The notes under the pieces: model-generated
Seen by the model: the letters and a program-made list of their open reading frames with translations, nothing else
Told to the model about the DNA's origin: nothing
The model's database searches: none
Source: Coriaria nepalensis
Lineage: Eukaryota; Streptophyta; Magnoliopsida; Cucurbitales; Coriariaceae
Reading direction: 5' to 3'
Assembly (NCBI GenBank): GCA_027186245.1
Contig: CP114487.1
Span: 11,651,001-11,715,000 of the forward strand
Length of the DNA: 64,000 nt
Shown: positions 60,692-64,000 of the stretch, piece after piece
Layout of the letters: every line of letters begins with the position of its first letter
Numbering within the stretch: the stretch's first letter is position 1
Program-made: the position numbers and the translations under genes

Positions 60692-61568
60692 ATGGAATGG
60701 AGGAAATGTTATTTAGATACAGTGTTGGTGCCATTAGGGTTACTAACCAACCTGGCTTATCATGCCTGGTTATGGCACAAAGTTCGTACTCAACCTCTCA
60801 CCACCATCATCGGAACTAATACTCATGGCCGTCGCTTCTGGGTCTCTGCCATCATGAAGGTACGTATATATACATACATAATGCATGCATAAATAATACA
60901 TTAACATGATTTGAGAATTATATCTGAATGGGCCTTTATTGATTGTTAATATGATGTTATTATTATTACTTTTTTGTCTTAATGGTGATGATGATCAGGA
61001 TAATGACAAGAAGAACATCTTGGCCGTTCAAACGCTGAGGAACACGATAATGGGATCAACCCTAATGGCCACCACGTCGATTCTGCTGTGCTGCGGTCTC
61101 GCGGCAGTACTAAGCAGCACATACAGCGTCAAGAAGCCACTAAACGACGCCGTATATGGGGCCAACGGCGAATTCATGCTGGATCTAAAGTACGTCACCC
61201 TCCTCACCATCTACCTCTTCTCATTCTTCTGCCACACGCTCTCCATCCGCTTCATCAACCAGGTCAACATCCTAATCAACTGCCCCATGGACCCCACCTC
61301 ACCGGTCGATGCCGAGTACATCTCGCAGCTGTTGGAGAGGGGGTTTTTGCTCAACACCGTCGGAAACAGGGTGTTTTACGCCGCTCTGCCGCTTCTGCTC
61401 TGGATTTTTGGGCCTGTTTTGGTCTTTTTGTTCTCCATTACCATGGTCCCTGTTCTGTACAATCTTGACGTTGTTTTTGTCAGTGGAAAGGGGAAGGGAG
61501 TACCTAATCATGATCATGCAAATCATCATCATGCAAATCATCATCATGGCCATGAAGATTTCGCTTGA
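60692..61568 (+). CDS. DUF599 multi-pass membrane protein, At4g31330-like
   Basis: Two exons (60692-60859, 60999-61568), phase 0, encode 245 residues. DUF599 proteins have no established biochemical role. The start MEWRKCYLDTVLVPLGLLTN is the family signature, followed by HGRRFWVSAIM and ILAVQTLRNTIMGSTL. Hydrophobic segments lie at about 10-28, 70-95, 120-140 and 180-211 (the last probably two passes). NQVNILINCP precedes the last pair. The tail after VSGKGKGVP is a His/Asn-rich stretch with HANHHHANHHHGHED, which could bind divalent metal; this is inference from composition and is not a conserved family feature as far as I recall. Divergent from the SAUR gene, in the same relative order as At4g31320-At4g31330. 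Confidence 0.92.
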
Positions 61569-62539
61569 GGACATAAATTAAATGTACATCATGATGTAAC
61601 TTAGTATTTAAGCATCAACAATTTTATGTACCTATAGTAATGGACTAATTGCATTGTCTGTTTCTGAACGATCTCTTTTCTGCTTTTTTTTTTTTAAATT
61701 TTCGGGTGAACCAATCGAAAATTTGTTTAACAAGTTCTAGACATTACAACATGGTTACGTCGAAACGATGCGAAATGTTACTCTAAAGAAGAGAACTTAA
61801 CTATATGGGCTACTATATCTAGGCCCACATACTACAGGTCCCAGATCTAGCGCAAGTTTGTTTTTTGGATTGATGGGCTTTTCCTATCGTCTTATAACAT
61901 GGGCCGAAAAGAACCAGCCCTATTTACAAAACAAAGCGCGGGTAAGATTGACGGGTTTTTCCTATCTTCTTGATTGAACGCATCAATCATATCAGCATAT
62001 TACGATTTAGGCAGCAAGATAAAAAAAACATCTTTATTAAGTTTGTTTTTATTCACTTGTATATGTTTTGGTGAATGGACACGTAAAGATTCTTGTATAT
62101 ATATGGAGTAAACTTACTCAGTTTGACAGAGCCGTGAGATGGATATATCATATATACATCGTGTCATGCATGAACGCCAGTCCTTTTTCTGGGTTGGCTT
62201 TGCTTTTGATTCTTGCTTTTCGCAGTTTGGTGCTCTCTCTTTTTGAAAAAAGTAAAAGAAAGAGAGATGAAAGTATGAAACTAGGATCGATTTCAGAAAG
62301 AAAAATATGATATGTTAACGTTGTAATATGAGTTGTGATTTCTACTTTATGAAAAGAGATCTCTCATTTTAATGAAGCAAAAAACCACGTCAATCTAATT
62401 TTCCAACTTCTTTCACATGTTGTCCATCTCGGACTTTTAGTTTCCCCTCCCCATTAAGCAAACTGATCGGCATCGTCGTATATAAACAAGCAATACTATG
62501 AAACAAAATCTAACTACGTAGAATAATTTCCGGTGAGTG
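61569..62539. other. DUF599 3' flank and bZIP promoter
   Basis: AT-rich, no gene. The bZIP leader should lie in the last 100 bp or so; I could not pick out a TATA box with confidence. Confidence 0.45.
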
Positions 62540-64000
62540 ATGCCGAAACAACACAGCTTCACAATGAAGCGAAGTGCTTCCGAGTTAGATCTTGAAGAAT
62601 TCCTAATGAAAGCATTCATTAAAGACAGCGATAATACCAGTCCCCAAGAAACTCAGACTACTCCGAATCAACTCCACAGCCTTTTTGCTGATTTCGGCTT
62701 CCCTGATTTCAACAAGAATTGGGTTCTGTCTCAGTAAAAACTTTCTGATTATTAGCAAAAAAAATTGACCAGAATAACTAGATTGTTAGTTTCATCTGCA
62801 GGAAATGAATGATGGGTTTTCAAGCTGTGACACTGGTCTAACTGCAGACATGCTTCATTGGTCTCCTCAAAATCTCACACCCAAGCGTTCTAGTATCTCA
62901 CCAACTATAGACTCTCACTCATCAATATGTGGTACGCACCCATCTAAACCCAAGCATTAAATCTAGTCTTCCCACTTCAAATGTAAGATGTCTAATCAAT
63001 ATTCATATGTTATTTAGATGGCTCGGCAAGTGGGCTAGTTGGCAGCCCAGGTATATGTACTACACCCACAAATAAACCGCCAGGCAGTGGTGGCGAAGAT
63101 GGTGGAGATGTTAGTACTGGGTTTTCACCTGACCAATATTCAGATGATGCAGAAGTTGAGTTTGGACACACCCCAGATCAACCTGTTGATTTCAAACGCA
63201 TTAAGAGGTAGATATAAAAACCAGCTTCTAGAATAATACTTACAGCAGAAACTTGGAATAATTTTTGGTTTTCATGTTTGATGAATTTGAAGGATGGCTT
63301 CTAATCGGGAGTCTGCGCAGCGATCGAGAAGAAGAAAACAAGCACTCTTAGCAGGAGTTGTATCCCAGGTAGACTATAGATTTCTTCTTCATACATACAT
63401 ATATATGGGAAGATCTAAATAGGAATATGCAGAGTTTAATTGAGGGCGGGCTGAAAATTCTCAGGTAGAACAACTAAGTGGAGAGAAGGAAACACTGAAC
63501 AGGCAGCTGACATATGCTACTCATCAATTCCGTGATGCTGCTACAAACAACAGGGTGCTGAAATCAGATGTGGAAGCATTGAGAGCCAATGTACAGACAG
63601 ATATAGTTTTCTTCTATAAAATGATATAACTATTTAATACTTTTCATGCTTCATTTTATCTAACAGTTCCTATCCAAGTGAATTGATGTGGATCTGTGTG
63701 ATGTAATTATATCTTAGGTAAAATTAGCTGAAGATATGTTGGCTGGAGTCTCTTTGAGCAGCATTCCGAATGAACTTCTTCAGGGTCATTTAAGAACTTC
63801 ACAACAACAATTCTCAGGTTGCCAGATGTCTCGCCAACAATCATCTTTCATGGGGATGATTTCTCATTTACCTGAATATTACTGATCCTTTGATCTCTGC
63901 AGACTTCAGCTTATGGGGTAAGATTTAGGCCTTGAAAAGAAAGATTTGATTAGCCTTCAAAACTGTGAAAGTAGATCTATTTTTCATTTGTGTCACATGT
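62540..64000 (+). CDS. Group C bZIP transcription factor (3' end outside window)
   Basis: Visible exons: 62540 to about 62728, 62802-62931, 63018-63207, 63293-63368, 63465-63590, 63718-63817 and 63903 to about 63917, after which an intron starts and the window ends soon after. The N-terminus has [19 protein letters not shown], a conserved group C motif. A middle motif with [20 protein letters not shown] and an acidic/Ser spacer follow. The basic region is [17 protein letters not shown] (Asn and Arg in N-x7-R spacing), leading into a long zipper ([21 protein letters not shown], then [20 protein letters not shown]). Group C factors (BZO2H/RISBZ/Opaque2-like) bind ACGT-containing boxes as dimers with group S1 bZIPs. 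In most relatives the basic region reads NRESARRSRRRKQ; here one Arg is Gln. The exon 1 donor is uncertain: ATTGG|GTTCTG keeps the frame. The start is the ATG at 62540. Confidence 0.88.

Overview
The window is nuclear DNA of a flowering plant, almost certainly a core eudicot. It has AT-rich intergenic DNA, many short GT..AG introns, plant-only families (CSLC, SAUR, DUF599, UGT90, RSZ-type SR protein, arabinokinase) and many AT, TC and GA microsatellites. I saw no bacterial, phage, organellar or CRISPR content, and no tRNA or rRNA gene that I could recognise. Exon borders were read by eye from splice sites and reading frame; most are internally consistent in phase.

Layout. 1-7816 (+): 3' part of a giant coiled-coil, tail-anchored protein (At4g31570 type), running off the left edge. 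8470-9841 (-): decayed sarcosine oxidase-like pseudogene. 10185-11630 (-): single-exon UGT90-type glycosyltransferase. 12359-13481 (+): SR splicing factor RSZ22/RSZ21. 16032-18729 (-): xyloglucan glucan synthase CSLC5. 20897-23271 (-): SURP/CID-domain RNA-processing protein carrying three one-base frame breaks. 24918-25755: inverted pair of coiled-coil gene fragments. 26962-34474 (+): organelle-type DNA topoisomerase IA with 22 exons. 35977-37269 (+): trihelix-like DNA-binding protein. 38322-39788 (+): ChaC-like gamma-glutamylcyclotransferase. 40403-48439 (-): L-arabinokinase with about 29 exons. 49395-51563 (-): acidic protein of unknown function. 52136-53137 (-): GT64 exostosin-like glycosyltransferase. 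53336-54347 (+): small CxxC zinc-finger protein. 56117-56659 (-): SAUR. 60692-61568 (+): DUF599 membrane protein. 62540 to the right edge (+): group C bZIP factor.

These are independent nuclear genes, not an operon. Nine of them match, from memory, genes in the At4g31200-At4g31590 interval of Arabidopsis chromosome 4 (31570-31580-31590, then 31200-31210-31270-31290, then 31320-31330). The segment therefore looks like a rearranged syntenic block with insertions (sarcosine oxidase, UGT, arabinokinase, GT64 and others). A loose functional theme is cell-wall sugar metabolism: CSLC5 makes the xyloglucan backbone, arabinokinase salvages wall-derived arabinose, and the GT64 protein is a further sugar transferase. 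I do not infer co-regulation.

The most unusual observation is in the topoisomerase. The position aligned with the DNA-cleaving tyrosine is phenylalanine (codon 29630-29632), in an otherwise intact 1157-residue gene with all splice sites and the other catalytic residues retained. Next are the inverted coiled-coil pair, a possible hairpin RNA source; the clustered frame breaks in the SURP/CID gene; the five-lesion sarcosine oxidase pseudogene; and a retained-frame 120-nt last intron in the arabinokinase gene.
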